In this document: piece by piece, positions 34,391 to 47,299 of the stretch
Numbering within the stretch: the first letter of the stretch is position 1
How the letters are laid out: every line of letters starts with the position of its first letter
DNA from: Tachypleus tridentatus
Lineage: Eukaryota > Arthropoda > Merostomata > Xiphosura > Limulidae
Direction of reading: 5' to 3'
Assembly: GCF_004210375.1 (NCBI RefSeq)
Contig: NC_134830.1
Location: forward strand, 69,604,326 to 69,668,325
DNA length: 64,000 bases
Translations under genes and position numbers: made by a program
The notes under the pieces: model-generated
What the model saw: only the letters and a program-made list of their open reading frames with translations
What the model was told of the DNA's origin: nothing
Databases searched by the model: none

Positions 34391-35068
34391 TAGCCATTCT
34401 CTTAAGTTGGTTTAGGAAGATCTTATCTACACTTTAGAATTGTTGCATAACATATTCGTAGAACATGTGCGCGTTTAAATCTCCATTATTTCAACATATT
34501 TTGATATACCTTCAACTGAAAGAGGGTTCTATGCGGTTTTCCTGTTCATGTAATCGAATTAATTGCACTACAGAAATTTTTGTGAGTTTATTGTTTAGAG
34601 TTATACGATAAAAATACCAGAGTATAAGGTATTTACTATACAGACCTCTAATGATATAATATAAAAAAACAACTAAGCTTAACCATTCTTTATATTTATT
34701 TTGTCTGATTTTGAGCTTCCATGTAACCATTTTAAACACATTCTTATCCGCAACAAGCAGATAACCCATGATGTATATATATATTGCTTATGTGTCACTG
34801 TGATGAGTAAGTAAAATAGATTATTGAACAATAAAGTAAATAAATTGAAGAATTGACAAATATAACTCTCGTACTCTAATTCTGAATGATAAAACCACTA
34901 AGAAGTGTCTTTACTAAAGTTTGACACAATACTAATCAGTTATACTCACACTACGTGCAATTATAAAGAAACGAGTATATCTTATACATGATTATATTTT
35001 AAAACCTATTCGTTTTAAGAGAACAACATTTCGCTAGACGTATACACTGAGAGCCGTACGTTTTATTC

Positions 35069-35500
35069 AGAAGTGCAAGATGCTGAGAGTATTCATGAAA
35101 CAACAAAAAACGTGTGAAAGTGTGCAACATACTGGGAATATCCATGAAAAACCAAAAAACACAAGTGTTAGTGTGCAGGATGCTGGGAATATCCACGAAA
35201 CAAAAAAAAAGTGTTAGTGTGCAGGATACTGGAAGTATTCATGAAACAACAAAAAACACAAGTGTTAGTGTGTAGAATACTGGGAGTATTCATGAAACAA
35301 AAAGCAAACGTGTTAGTGTGCAGGATATTGGGAGTATTCATTAAACAAAAACGTGTGATAGTGTTCAGGATACTGGAGGTATCCATGAAACAACAAAAAA
35401 CGTGTGAAAGTGTGCAAGATACTGGGAATATCCATGAAAAAACAAAAAACGTATGTGTTAGTGTACAAGATACTGGGAGTATCCAAGAAAATTGTACACT
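35069..35500. repeat. Nine-copy 45-51 bp minisatellite
   Basis: Units start near 35076, 35125, 35176, 35222, 35273, 35321, 35366, 35415 and 35466 and share GTGTGCAGGATACTGGGAGT then ATTCATGAAACAACAAAAAA. Indels are mostly in the A-rich spacer. Long ORFs on both strands over the array are by-products of the repeat, not evidence of protein coding. Confidence 0.92.
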
Positions 35501-37192
35501 CAAATAATACCAGTAACATCTTCATTTAGACAACAGGGATTGATATGCTGTTTGAGAAAACATTTTGTGCTTGCAGTGTTCGTACTTACGCGAATAAAAG
35601 TTACAATCTGTAATTTACCACTGATGAAATTTTGTTTCTCCATACGCCAAATATTTTTTTTTTTTTACAAAATAATATTTTATATGTAACGTTCGACCTT
35701 CCGTGTTTATTTGTTTTTTTGTTTTTTTTTAGCATTCCAGGCTAAGCTTTAGAATACGTTTGGTGAAGTTTTGATTAGAACGCTCTACTCAAACATCCAC
35801 AAAATTCTAGCAGCCAGACATTTTACCCACTTATAAGTGGCATCATATTTATCATAATTTCCCAAATTCGTTACCATACTACGAAATGAAATTATAATCT
35901 CCTCATACATACATATACATTCTGACTGAAGTAATATTGTGCAATTTGTTTCTTCTGACAGCACGTTTGAAATTAGAATCAAAACGTGTCTGCATACATT
36001 GTCTGTATTGATACATCGTATCAACGCATTCATTCTAACATGAAACGTGTTTGTTACGAACTTTCTTATGTGTAGAATACTTATATTGTCTCATATTAAA
36101 ATACGTTTAACATGTTAATAAAGTATTCAGCTTGTGATCATATTATTTATCGTACACTTTCGAAAACAAAACTATTTGACTCTTTTAACAAGTAAAAAAC
36201 TGTAAACAGATACAAACAGAAATCATCAAGTAACTGGAAAACAACGAAAGAAATGATAAAAATTGTTTATGTCTTGAGCGTAGCACATTATAAAAAAATT
36301 GTAACAACTCACCATGACCTTAAAAGACAAACTATGCGGATGGTAAATAAAGGCTAGAGTAATTATAGACATTTTTGACAAACGTATGCTGTGTAGACAG
36401 GAAAATAAAAGATTTCTACAAACCTATTTCGTAATTGCCTTATTTTAATTACCTCACGTAATCATGCAAGTTATTGGTTATGATTAATTCATGTTTAACC
36501 TGTTCAAAGCTTTCTGGGGTCGTTGAGAAAGCAAGTTAAAAATGTTCTTTAAATATTAAGCTACGCTAAGAAAAAAACAACAAAAAACATTACTTTTGTA
36601 AGAGTGCTCAGAGTGGGAGTAAGAAAACTTGAAGTGACAATTAACTTATTAACTTTCACAAAATCGTGAGCTACCCATTCAACCCCGGGACCTCTAGTTC
36701 AGAGTATTCCGGTATCAGTTAGGCTTAACAAGAAGCCGAGATAAAAGGTATTTAAAAACTTAGTTGAGCAGTTTCTGTGAGTCAAAACTACCTGGTTATG
36801 AGATACCTATTTCATCTTTCAACTAGAAGTAGTAATTTATAAATTGTCGTTTAAAACTTCATACCGTTTATTCATTGAAACTAATATACTTGGAAATTAT
36901 TCGAATAGATGAAAATATTTTCTGTAAAGAATAATTATTACTTTTAAGTAAAATTAATTGAAAATTTTCAGGATGGGCTGTTTATCAGAGTTTTAAGGAT
37001 TTGATTAACTGACTGATTACATGCCACTGAGTGAAACTGATAAAGCACAGAGATAGAAAGTAGACTAAATTGATATTCGTACTTACGTATATGCGATATT
37101 TGTAAATCTTATACCACAGTAAATCGAGAAAATAAAAGTTAACATGTATTGAGTTAGCTTTTCTTTTCCCTGGTTTCCCTTTGTATTCTAGA
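35501..37192. other. No gene seen
   Basis: Open frames up to about 80 codons occur but none shows domains, splice context or compositional contrast. Confidence 0.55.
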
Positions 37193-37400
37193 ATCCTTGT
37201 CACACCAAACATACTCGCCCTTTCAGCCGTGGGGGCGTTATAATATTACGGTCAATCCTACTATTCGTTGCTAAAAGAGCAGCCCAAGAGTTGGCGGTGA
37301 GTGGTGATGACTAGCTGCCTTTCCTCTAGTCTTACACTGCTAAATTAGGGCGGCTAGTGCAGGTAGCCCTCGTGTAGCTTTGCGCGAAATTCAAATCAAA
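37193..37400 (+). repeat. SINE family A, 5'-truncated
   Basis: Starts in the linker after the B box (CACACCAAACATACTCGCCC) and runs to TTGCGCGAAATTC. Lacks the tRNA head. Confidence 0.9.
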
Positions 37401-38039
37401 ACCGAAATCAATAAAATTGGAACACCTATTAAAGTGAATTGTTATATTAAACCTATATATTTACCCGTGTCTGGTTAATAAAAATGTTCTGCCACGGACA
37501 TATTTTATTAGATCGAGTTGTTGTGTATCATGTATATTCTATATCTCTGCAGAAACTTGTTAATACAGTTTAGTACTGTAATAATGAGGGTTGCAAACGG
37601 TGTTAACTTACACAAGTATAATTTCCTATCACAACAACATTAGCAACGCGGATCTCGTAATAATCAAACTCCACTAAATTATGTTTGATTCAGCAAAACT
37701 ATTTAAACGTCTTCATCTGGTTACATGATGACGTGTACAAAAATATTATTTATATTAAAATCAATTACGCTGTTAAAACATTGCATCTAAGCATAATCCA
37801 TAAATAATCTATAATTAAATTATTCAGACACATTGTGGCTAAGAGCTCTTTCGTCGAAAACAAATGCACTCTTAACAATGTAGCTAAGAGGTGCTAGTAA
37901 GTCAACTGAACCTTATATTCATTCAACAAAAGTATATATATATCATTAGAACATATCGAAATTCGACTAAATATATAGAGTTGAGGTATTTCACTCAATT
38001 CACATTGTTACCTAACCATACAAAATCGAATATTTCGCC

Positions 38040-38273
38040 ACTAGGGTTATCTGTCTCTAATTTAGCAGTGTAAGACTAGAGGGAAGGCAGCTAGTCATCA
38101 CCACCCACCGCCAACTCTTGGACTACTCTTTTACCAACGAATAGTGGAATTGACCGTCAATTTATAATGACCCTACGGCTGAAAGGGCGAGTATGTGTGG
38201 TATAAAGGGGATTTGAACCTGCGACCCTCAGACTGTGATTCGAGTGCCTTAACCACCTGACCATGCCGGGCCT
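38040..38273 (-). repeat. SINE family A, lacking its 3' tail
   Basis: Covers body and head (ACCTGACCATGCCGGGCC at the 38273 end). The B-box complement is GATTTGAACC. The tail segment is missing or too diverged. Confidence 0.88.
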
Positions 38274-38334
38274 CCCATCAATGGCTTATTGAAGTTTGTA
38301 TGAAGATAATCTCAGTTAAAACCAGAGGACACTT

Positions 38335-38550
38335 GAAATTATTTTAGGCAAGATTAGAGTAAATTAATTTATGGGACTTCCCCACCATTTTTTATTCAGT
38401 ATTTTTTGGTGCACCAACAATACCAAGTGTGGGGCGTGCATGTACTCGATTCAATTTTATTACTCATCAGAACCTCTACCAGTGTACCCTCAAATAGAAA
38501 TTATTTTAGGTAGGATTAGGGTAAATTAATATACGAGACCTTGGGCGTGG
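38335..38550. repeat. Direct repeat, about 50 bp, 162 bp apart
   Basis: GAAATTATTTTAGGCAAGAT at 38335 recurs as GAAATTATTTTAGGTAGGAT at 38497, each followed by TTAGRGTAAATTAATWTA and a GAGAC/GGGAC-like step. An old local duplication. Confidence 0.65.
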
Positions 38551-39122
38551 TCAAACATATCAGTCGAATGGATTTGACTTCGTGAATCCCACATTGTAAT
38601 TAAATATTAAATCGGTCAAGATGTGACAGATCTATGAGCTAAACTTTGTACTTGAAAAATTTAGAACCATCCCATGAAACACTATGTCTTACCTATGTAG
38701 GTACTTAGAACCGTGGCTAATAAAAAAATGTTGGTGGTGACGCAGAATTCTTGGAGAATATTAAAGGCTTAGATATTAATGTGTTGCACGACTTTACGAT
38801 TTAAAATTTATGAGAATGTTTTGCCTTGTGAAAATTTGTCATACACGTTTAAATTAGAAGTAACTGTTTAGTACATCTGTGAAAATCATGAAATTAAGTG
38901 TATTTTACACCTTACAAAGAATGTGAAAGGCACTTGTTTACCATTTTTATTACAAAGTAGACTGTTTTATTCACTCATGTACTTGTGCTATTAAATTTAT
39001 GGTTATTGTAATTTGTTTCTGGAAGCCTTGCTTCTATGAAACCTGAAGAAAATGAGCAAACTGATAAACTTGTAAAGTTAACAGACATGATCAGCTCTGT
39101 GAGGTCAATCAGGAAGATCAAT

Positions 39123-39385
39123 TTGAATTTCGCGCAAAGCAATACGAGGATTATCGACGCTAGCTATCCTTAATTTAGCAGCGTAAGACTAGAGGGAAAA
39201 CAGCTAGTCATCACCACCCACCGCCCACTCTTGGGCTAATCTTTTACCAACGACGAGTGGGAGTGACTGTTACATTATAACGTCTCCACAGCTGAAAGGG
39301 CAAGCTTGTTTGGCGTGACGGGGATTAGAACCCGCGACCCTCAGATCGCGAATCGAGCGCCCTAATCATTTGGCTATGCCATACT
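39123..39385 (-). repeat. SINE family A, near full length
   Basis: Tail TGAATTTCGCGCAAAGCAAT to head ATTTGGCTATGCCAT. B-box complement ATTAGAACCCGC. Confidence 0.88.
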
Positions 39386-41339
39386 ACAGGAAAATCGGAC
39401 GTTTGAAAGAACTGTAAGCTTTAATTGTATTTGTTAAAGAATCATTTTTGGCAGGAAGAGAGAGGAAGTTGGGCATCTAATCTTTATCAGCAATTAAACA
39501 TGACAATCAAGGCGTGTCCATATCTTCTTTTCTGTATCACATGGTAAGTCCGTTCTTCGAGTGTAAGTCAACACCAGTGATTAATGTTGATTAGTTTATC
39601 AAATTTTGTCGTTAAAACACATGAGCACGTTCTTTAAGATGCCCTATAATTATAAATAATTTAGATGTTAAAATATATATTTTTTTTAATATTTTACAGA
39701 CGGTTAAACAACTCAATCAAAACAAGGCTAAACCTCTTTTTTACACTTAAGGAAAGTATTCATGAATTGATACTTAAAGAATATTGATTAAATAATAGTA
39801 TTAGCTTTTCCCTCTGGAATGAATAGACAGTATTGGAGTCTGTACAATTAAGATCTGAATTTAGTATTATGTGGAAGAAACATAGATTATTATTAGATAA
39901 GTTGGATAGGTCGAGGGGTTGGCCAGCATTCATGCCTCGAAACCCAAGTATTAAACTTGTTATGAACACATCCTTATGCCACATGCAAGACAAGTGTTAC
40001 ATATTAACTTCACTTTAAATAGGTATGTTAGAAACTGCAAGCAAAGATTATTTTAAAGAGAGGTGTGGAAAGACTAAAACAAGGATCGGAGAAAAATATT
40101 TTCGCAAGTTCTTCCTTTTTTCTCGTTTCGTCCCGCCAACAAAACTAAAACCTGATTATCGAATAAATGAATCACCTTCAGCGATCTCGCCCATGGAGAA
40201 ACAATAGGTAACTACTGTTAGAGAACACTACTAAAATATTTGAAAGTCCATTCACTTGTAATTACTAACCACAATTTAGAATACGCGTTATTTGGCAACG
40301 CTTTCTCAAATATGCCAACGCCATTACGTAAACTTCTGGACAAATGGAGAGAAACACGTGCCTTTATTATTATGAAAACCTTGCCAAACAATGCAAAATG
40401 GACATCCTAAAGTGATCGTACTGAGTTTCTTTAAAAAACGTTTATTTTTTATTTCGTTTGACTAAATATTTCTGTCACTGTAATACTAAATTAATAAGAC
40501 CCAGTCATCAGATTGAGTCTTTTAGAAATAATGGCTCTTCATGTGTTTTGTGCGTACAACTATTTCATTAGAATTTGTGATAAATTGGTAGAGAAACACT
40601 TAAAAGTTGTAACCGTTGTGACAGATTTGCCTTCTACATTTACTTTAATGCCAACGTTTGTTTCTGTACAGTTTTCTTCTTTGTTTGTGTAGTATAATTT
40701 TAACAGTGTACTGCGCAAGTTTCGCCTGTTTTCTAAATTTGTAAACGATTCATGAGAGTGAAAAGTCAACAATACTTGTTTAACGAAAGCGCGCGATAAT
40801 TTTGTCAAAATTTCTATAAACTCGCGTGATTCTTATAAAAAGCGACTAGCCCAAAAGGAAGAGAACATTTTTAGACAATTACAGTCAGTACGCTATAGGC
40901 CTAATAAGCTATAATCATGATTGACGTATTTTAATCAAAAAACTACAAAATTTGACCAGGAACGTTATAGATTTTAGAATATATTTGTGTTAAAAAAGGA
41001 AAGTTTACTATCAGTCTTGGTGGCAAATAACGTAAATTTAATACATATTAACATTTAATTAACTACTAAGTTCAAATTCAAATTTCTGGTTATTTGAGAT
41101 GACGTAATAAATCAAAGACTCGTCGGAAATAAAATTATAATACGTAAAAAGTAAAAAAAAACAACTTTAGAATTTACCATAATATATAATGTTAATATTA
41201 AAATGTCTATGTAGATAATCTACAAATGATTAATACGTGTAACAGTTTATTTAAAAATGTAAATGCAACTTATGGAAGCTAAAAGCTGTTTCTTTTGCTA
41301 TGCAAGCATACAAAATTGTAAATAGTCTTCCTAACTACA
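39386..41339. other. No gene seen
   Basis: Unique AT-rich sequence with short open frames, no recognisable product. Confidence 0.5.
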
Positions 41340-41440
41340 GACAGTGACTCAGTGATAACCACGAAGGTTTATAAGACTAAAATTCCAGGTTTTCTTTTCG
41401 GTTTGAGCACAGTACAGATATCTTATTGTGTGTATCGTTG
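41340..41440 (+). repeat. Diverged SINE B fragment
   Basis: CAGTGACTCAGTGATAACCA head and TTCCAGGTTTTC; weak tail. Confidence 0.4.
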
Positions 41441-41511
41441 TATTTAACGATATATCAATATTCTATGGAAGAGAAAAATTCATTTTATGGTATATATGTG
41501 TGTGTGAGTGT

Positions 41512-41622
41512 TTTCTTATAGCAAAGCCACATCGGACTATCTCGTAAGCTCACCGAGGGGAATCGAACCCTGATTTTAGCGTTGTAAATCCGTAGAGTTA
41601 CCGCTGTACTAGCGGAGGACCT
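41512..41622 (-). repeat. SINE B, GGCTTTGCTATAA-tail subfamily
   Basis: TTATAGCAAAGCCACATCGG, GGGGAATCGAACCCTGATTT (B-box complement), TACCGCTGTACTAGCGG. Confidence 0.85.
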
Positions 41623-42785
41623 TTCCTCTTTCGGTGTACTCTACCTGCTCCTACAGCGAGTAGAAAAACCATTCTCTGCGCGGCTAATGCGTGGCTAGAA
41701 ACACACCTGCCGTTTGTATGATATATATAAAACTATTTTAAAACTTACAGCAAATTCTGTCATGTTTCAAGCAAGAAAAAAGTTTGACTTTACAGTTTAC
41801 ATTAAATACAAACTGGCAGAAGGATGTCTACCATTTACTATCTTTACATTTACATGTTTGAAATTTGGTTGTTCACAACATTTACAATGCTCTTTCATGT
41901 TTGAGGTCATGACATAATAATGGCCAATAATATGAGTGAAACGTAACATTTTTTTCCACTTTTAATGTTTTCACTATTCAGAGTTTCTTCTTTATTTTCA
42001 GATATCGATTAGCATTAGCTTTCATTTATTTAATCATCTATACAGCGTTTCAAGGATCTTATTCAGTAATATCCAATGTCTGTCTCTATTTGTTCGAAGA
42101 AAATATTATATATATATACAGATTAGTTGCTTTATCTTTGTGTTGATCACTACGTAATGTTGCTTTGTAGCTGCTAAAATATTCTAATTACTTATTTCGT
42201 TTTTCAATAGTAACAACAACTGATCGAAAATGTGGGTGTTCTTGATTGTTCATGTTTATAAGAGAGCGACGGATCAGACATCGTGACTTCAACCCTAATT
42301 TCAAAGCACTATTCTGCCATTGCCTCTATTTACGACAACACTCACTTTACCCAACGACTTTTTTTTCTTTTATTTAAGCACCCAAAAGACACAAAGACTT
42401 GAGAGCAAGAGGTCGTTAAACATGTATTATCATAACTCATGTATAATTCACCATCAGTGTAACTTACAGAGAACTAAAAACATGTTTAGATAATGTATGT
42501 GATTACTGAATATTTTTCAACAAAGTAATAGAAGAATATGTCATCTACACGTGCACACATATATACATCCCTCCTCTTATTACAAAATATTGTACTTAAT
42601 AAATTTGTAAATGTGCAAGAACAGAAACTTCTTTATGGATAGAATACTTTATTTATGATTAACCTGTTGTGGCAAAACAGAAACAACTTACGTCCGTATA
42701 AAATTTCTTTTTTCATTGTTATTTTCTTTCTTAATCTATGCAATATTTCACCTACTTCAAAACGATTGTAATAATTTAGACAACT

Positions 42786-43062
42786 GTTTGTTTGTTTTGG
42801 AATCTCGCACAAAGCTACTCGAGGGCTATCTGTGCTAGCCGTCCCTAATTTTGCAGTGTAAGACTAGAGGGAAGGCAGCTAGTCATCACCACCCACCGCC
42901 AACTCTTGGGCTACTCTTTTACCAACGAATAGTGGGATTGACCGTTACATTATAACGCTCCCACGGCTGGGAGGGCGAGCATGTTCGGCGCGATTCGGGC
43001 GCGAACCCGCGACCTTCAGATTACGAAGCGCACGCCTTAACGCGCTAGGCCATGCCAGGCCT
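42786..43062 (-). repeat. SINE family A, subfamily with GC-rich head
   Basis: Full length. It shares GGCTGGGAGGGCGAGCATGT, GGGCGCGAA and TTAACGCGCT.GGCCATGCC features with the copies at 53484 and 46543, which define a subfamily distinct from the GGCTGAAAGGGCGAGC type. Confidence 0.93.
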
Positions 43063-43258
43063 TTAGACAACTGGAAAATAATATTTAATCACAAAAAGTA
43101 TATAGAATTGATATTCATGTTAAGAAATATACAAAATATAATGAGTACTCAGGAATTTGTTTTGAAATTTGATGTTGTCTCTTTCACCTGTGAGTTTGTT
43201 TTCAGTTTAATGGTGTTAATTTATTCCAATTCAAAAAATTATTATTAGTATTGTTTAT

Positions 43259-43470
43259 TTACACCCAAACTACTAAGGCTATCTACTGCCGTCTCCGATT
43301 TTGAACCACTGACTTGTGGGAACGCAATCAGAAGACAGCATTCCTCCCACACGATAACCATTGGGCTACTCGTTACCAACGGATAGTAGGATGGAGCTTC
43401 ACAATATAACGCCCTCAAAGCTAGAAGAGTGAGCACGTTCGAAACAAGGTCTCTATCCCGCGACTAACTA
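43259..43470 (-). repeat. Diverged SINE A remnant
   Basis: GGCTATCTACTGCCGTCTCC, TTGGGCTACTCGTTACCAAC and ATATAACGCCCTCAAAGC. It lies about 200 bp from a young copy in the same orientation. Confidence 0.65.
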
Positions 43471-44100
43471 CCGTTAACTCTTAGTTTTTAATATATTTTA
43501 TATATTTCACATTTTTGCTAACCTCATAAATAAGTGAAATATTTCTCTAAATTTTGTATGAATTTTGGAGGTGTTATTTCATAATTTTAATCTCTAAATC
43601 GTTCGTGTAAACCACTTGTCTTACCTTCCATTTTGATCTTCACGTAGATTTTTATAATAAGATTTTGGAGCTTTCCAAATGTCATTCAGATTTGCTAATC
43701 TAACACTATTTGTAATATTTAGTCTTTCTATAAATAATATTGTATCGTTTAGATTTTCAAAGCTATAAAATAACGATCGGGTTTTTCTTCTAACTCACAA
43801 CACGAGGCTTATGATTTAAACATTAGAGAATTGATATCTACGTTCTGAATATCTCTAATTCCATTTGTTTTTATTAGCACCTAAAATCAACCTAGTGAAT
43901 AAAAAATAAACTGAAAAACTTTTAAATTTGAAATCAAGTTGAATTCAAACGATGTTAATTTCTTAGAAGCTTTACATAGCTGTATCTGAGGAATTACAAT
44001 AAACATTGGTGTCATAAACAGAAAGATATTAATAAGAAAAAACGTCAATTACTTGGTAATTTACAAGAGTTCTGCTAATTAACAAAACATAAAGTGAAAT

Positions 44101-44187
44101 TCAACGGTAGCATGAGGATTTATAACACTAAAAATCTCAGATAGCCCATTATGTTGCTTTGCGCATAAAAACAAACAAACAAACCAA
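44101..44187 (+). repeat. SINE B, partial
   Basis: ATTTATAACACTAAAAATCT, then AGATAGCCCATTATGTTGCT and (ACAA)n; middle deleted. Confidence 0.65.
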
Positions 44188-45324
44188 CCAAATTAGAATT
44201 GGTGGCTATGAATACAAATCGTAAAACCTTTTGACTAAAATCCAACATTAGCAGTACACATGGTATTTCATTAATCTCATGAAATCAAATACTTTACAGA
44301 GTGACAAAAATATCTCGAACCTCCATGGCTTCTCTAAAACTTGTCTTTAGTACTGTTCGTAACATAATGTCACAACAATCACTTCCAAGAATTCTTACAA
44401 GGGTAATGAGATCCTGTAACAAAACAAGGAGAAACAATAACTTGTTGTTAATAGTGTGTTCGCCCTTTATAAGTTAGCGAAGCATGATTATAATTGCATT
44501 TGTCGTAAGATTCTAGTATTAGGCTTAATACATTTCTAAACACTTCATTAGGGATTTTCAAGAATTAAAAAGTGTACAATAATAGTATTCTAACCATAAT
44601 GTATTTTTCATATTTATTACCGATATCACGTTTGGTCAATTTTGACCAAAAGAAACAACTGGTGAAACACAAACGTGACAGACGATTCATAATAAAGATA
44701 GGACTTAAACATTTCATCGTGAAGCATAAACTTTTGCAGAGCACTGTATTTTAACATATAATTACACTTAGAAAGTAAACTAGCTTGTGAGGTAGTGTAG
44801 TGTTTCACATACGGCAAACTTACTAAAGGTTATCAGTTTTTGTCTTTTATTTTGAGCAAATGACAAGAAGGAATACAGCCAATCAGAAGCACCACCACCA
44901 CCCACCGACGACTTATCAGATTGACTGTTACTTTTATAACAAACCACAACTTAAGGTGCAGTTAATGTTTAATGTTTCGAGGGATCATACAGGTTTAATT
45001 TTGGTTCATCAACTTCTTACTCCAGATCTTTACTACGAAACCAACCAGTACCGTTTCGAATGTTACATATGACGTTTCAAGCGCGTGCAACTGATCCTGC
45101 ATCATTAAGTGACCTCCACCTTACTTTTTTGATAGTTGATAAAAACATTTATAATGTGCTAGAGTTTTTTGTTGTTTTTTTTAATTATCACTTGATTTGA
45201 AGATTTGGTTTTCGAACATTTTTAATACTTTCGTTTTAAAGTATAGCACCGTAATAACGTTACTGTAGTTTCGAAATTAATCTGAAATGTATAATAATTT
45301 TGCTTCAGAATTTCCCGATAAGTT

Positions 45325-45490
45325 ATATAAGGGCCATCCACACACAGCCGTCTCTAATTTTCAACTGATAGACTAAAAAGGAGACCAAATAGTTAATAAC
45401 ATACTTTGCTAACCCCCTTGGGCTACTTTGATCTAAAAGTAGGATTTGACCACCACTATTATAGCGTAACTACGGCCTTTAGTTGTGGTA
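45325..45490 (-). repeat. Diverged SINE A remnant
   Basis: CAGCCGTCTCTAATTTTCAA and CCCTTGGGCTACTTTGATCT, partial body only. Confidence 0.5.
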
Positions 45491-45884
45491 CTTTTCTGTG
45501 GCAAAAAGCATGAACAATAAATTATTAGAATTACAGTCTTATTACGCAAGGATACCGTATGGGAGAAAGCAGGGGATAGTTGCCCTCTAGTGTTTCATAC
45601 CATTTTTTTTTTAATTTTTGGTGCAATACACACATCTAAAATATGTATTGGTATGTGTCCACAAAAAGAGCTCAAATCTTCTTTAAGCTGCCACCCCCTT
45701 CTGAAATTTGAAATGCAACCTTATTTGTACATTATTTGCTATATCACAGCAGAACCTATAACTTTCCAAAAAGGAAATTCTGGGATTTCTTTTTAGTGAC
45801 CGACCTGTTATTTTTCCTGTTCCTCATCAAATATATAAATGTATATGTAAATGTATGTACTTTTATACATATATGTAGTTGTAG

Positions 45885-46006
45885 TTGTTTTGAATTAAGC
45901 ACAAAGCTACACAATGGGTTATCTGTGCTCTGCTCACCGGGGGTATCGAAGCCCGGATTTTAGCATTGTACGTCCGCAGACATACCGCTGAGCCACTGGG
46001 GGGGGC
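45885..46006 (-). repeat. SINE B, well preserved
   Basis: GAATTAAGCACAAAGCTACA, GGGGTATCGAAGCCCGGATT, CATACCGCTGAGCCACTGGG: the cleanest full copy in the window, probably recent. Confidence 0.92.
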
Positions 46007-46102
46007 AATATGCAGTTCAAGTGATTCAAATATGCAAAATAAGTATGCTGAGTATATACTTCATGATATATAGTAAAGACATAGTAAACCACAAGGAGAA
46101 TT

Positions 46103-46261
46103 ATGGAGGGGATTAGTTGTAGGCTGACTATCTTCGTAAGGGACCACCCACTTTTTGTTTTTCGTTCTGAAGACGTGGACGTGACTACTAGTGACGACGA
46201 AGTATCGACGTATTTTCTCGCAAGCCGTAATTTAATGCTTTATGATGAGCAGATTGGTTGA
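46103..46261 (+). CDS. Small ORF, 52 codons, unknown
   Basis: ATG to TGA with protein-like composition, including RLTIFVRDHPLFVFRSEDVD and an acidic segment TTSDDEVSTYF. GC content is higher than the surroundings. An in-frame stop lies 18 bp upstream, so the ATG is the natural start unless the segment is an internal exon. No family recognised and no promoter evidence. It may be a fragment of a decayed gene. Confidence 0.25.
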   Translation: MEGISCRLTIFVRDHPLFVFRSEDVDVTTSDDEVSTYFLASRNLMLYDEQIG

Positions 46262-46542
46262 ATATATGGCTACCAGTAACTGTCAAAAATAACAACATAA
46301 TCAGTAATGGACATGACATTAAAGTATAGCACCATCAACAAAAATTGGGACTTCACCTAAAATATCTCCCACTGTATCTAACAGTAGCAATAAAACCTTC
46401 ATGCAGGTAGTCAATCAACTGGTAGACGTTGCCATGGGCTCTCATACACCATTGTCTCGTAATTTTCCCCAGCCGTTCTACATTTGAACAGTCTTAAGTA
46501 CTAAAATAATGAAAAAATGAAAATTAGTTCATATAACCAGAG

Positions 46543-46813
46543 ACCCATCATGGCCAAGTGTGTTAAGGCGTTTGACTCATAATTCGAGGGTCGCGGGTTC
46601 GAGCCCGCGTCGCGCTAAACATGCTCGCCCTCCCAGCCGTGCGGGTGTATAATGTGACGGTCAATCCCACTATTCGTTGGTAAAAGAGTAGCCCAAGAGT
46701 TGGCGGTGGGTGGTGATGACTAGCTGCCTTCCCTCTAGTCTTACACTGCTAAATTAGGGACGGCTAGCACAGATAGCCCTCGAGTAGCTTTGTGCGAAAT
46801 TCCAAAACAAACA
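46543..46813 (+). repeat. SINE family A, GC-rich-head subfamily
   Basis: Head CATCATGGCCAAGTGTGTTA, intact B box GGTTCGAGCCC, linker CTCGCCCTCCCAGCCGTG. Tail followed by CAAACAAACAAG. Confidence 0.93.
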
Positions 46814-46817
46814 AACA

Positions 46818-46880
46818 AGCTAAATTAGGGACGGCTAACGCAGATAGCCCTCGAATATCTTTGCGCGAAATTCAAAAATA
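46818..46880 (+). repeat. Second SINE A tail directly after a full copy
   Basis: GCTAAATTAGGGACGGCTAA through TTTGCGCGAAATTC repeats the last 60 bp of the family immediately after the A-rich tail of the full copy. It could be a tail-end tandem duplication or a second, severely 5'-truncated insertion. Confidence 0.85.
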
Positions 46881-46962
46881 ACAAATATCATATAGCTAAT
46901 ATAGCTTTTTTTCCATTATAAAGGACTTTTCTTATTTTGTAAGAAAATATAAATGTCCATAA

Positions 46963-47295
46963 CCCTCTAGACGGGTACTTTTTTTTCCAGTCATATGACG
47001 CTCAGAATCGTCGTCAGATTGCGCAAGTTCTCTCTTCAAGTATGAGATTACACAATGAAGAGATATAGTGCCACCTTGCGTCCGTTTTCTCATAAAAAAT
47101 AAACAGTTATAAACTGCAAATGTTGCCGATATTCTGAATATCAACATACGCCATGTTGGAAATACAGCAGGGCCTGAAATCGACATCTATGCCGATTTTG
47201 TTTCATCTTGATTTTGTACATTCGATTCACATTTCAAGCAGGAAATTTAAACCGCATTATATGGTCGCCATACGGCAACTGGCGCATTTAGAGGG
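46963..47295. mobile_element. piggyBac-like MITE candidate
   Basis: The 333-bp segment starts CCCTCTAGACG and ends with the complement of CCCTCTAAATGCGCC. The right flank is TTAA (47296-47299), the left ATAA (46959-46962), which would be one mutation from the TTAA duplication of piggyBac elements. The inverted match is short, so the call is moderate. No transposase remnant. Confidence 0.45.
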
Positions 47296-47299
47296 TTAA

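Noticed and set aside
35168..35525. Long overlapping ORFs on the - strand at 35.2-35.5 kb
   Set aside because: They are translations of the minisatellite unit and exist on both strands.
39505..39546. ATG ORF ending at a perfect GTAAGT donor
   Set aside because: Only about 14 codons; a donor this good next to a short ORF is expected by chance in 64 kb.
40560..40808. 82-codon - strand frame with balanced composition
   Set aside because: It has no ATG start, no domain and no neighbouring exon signals.
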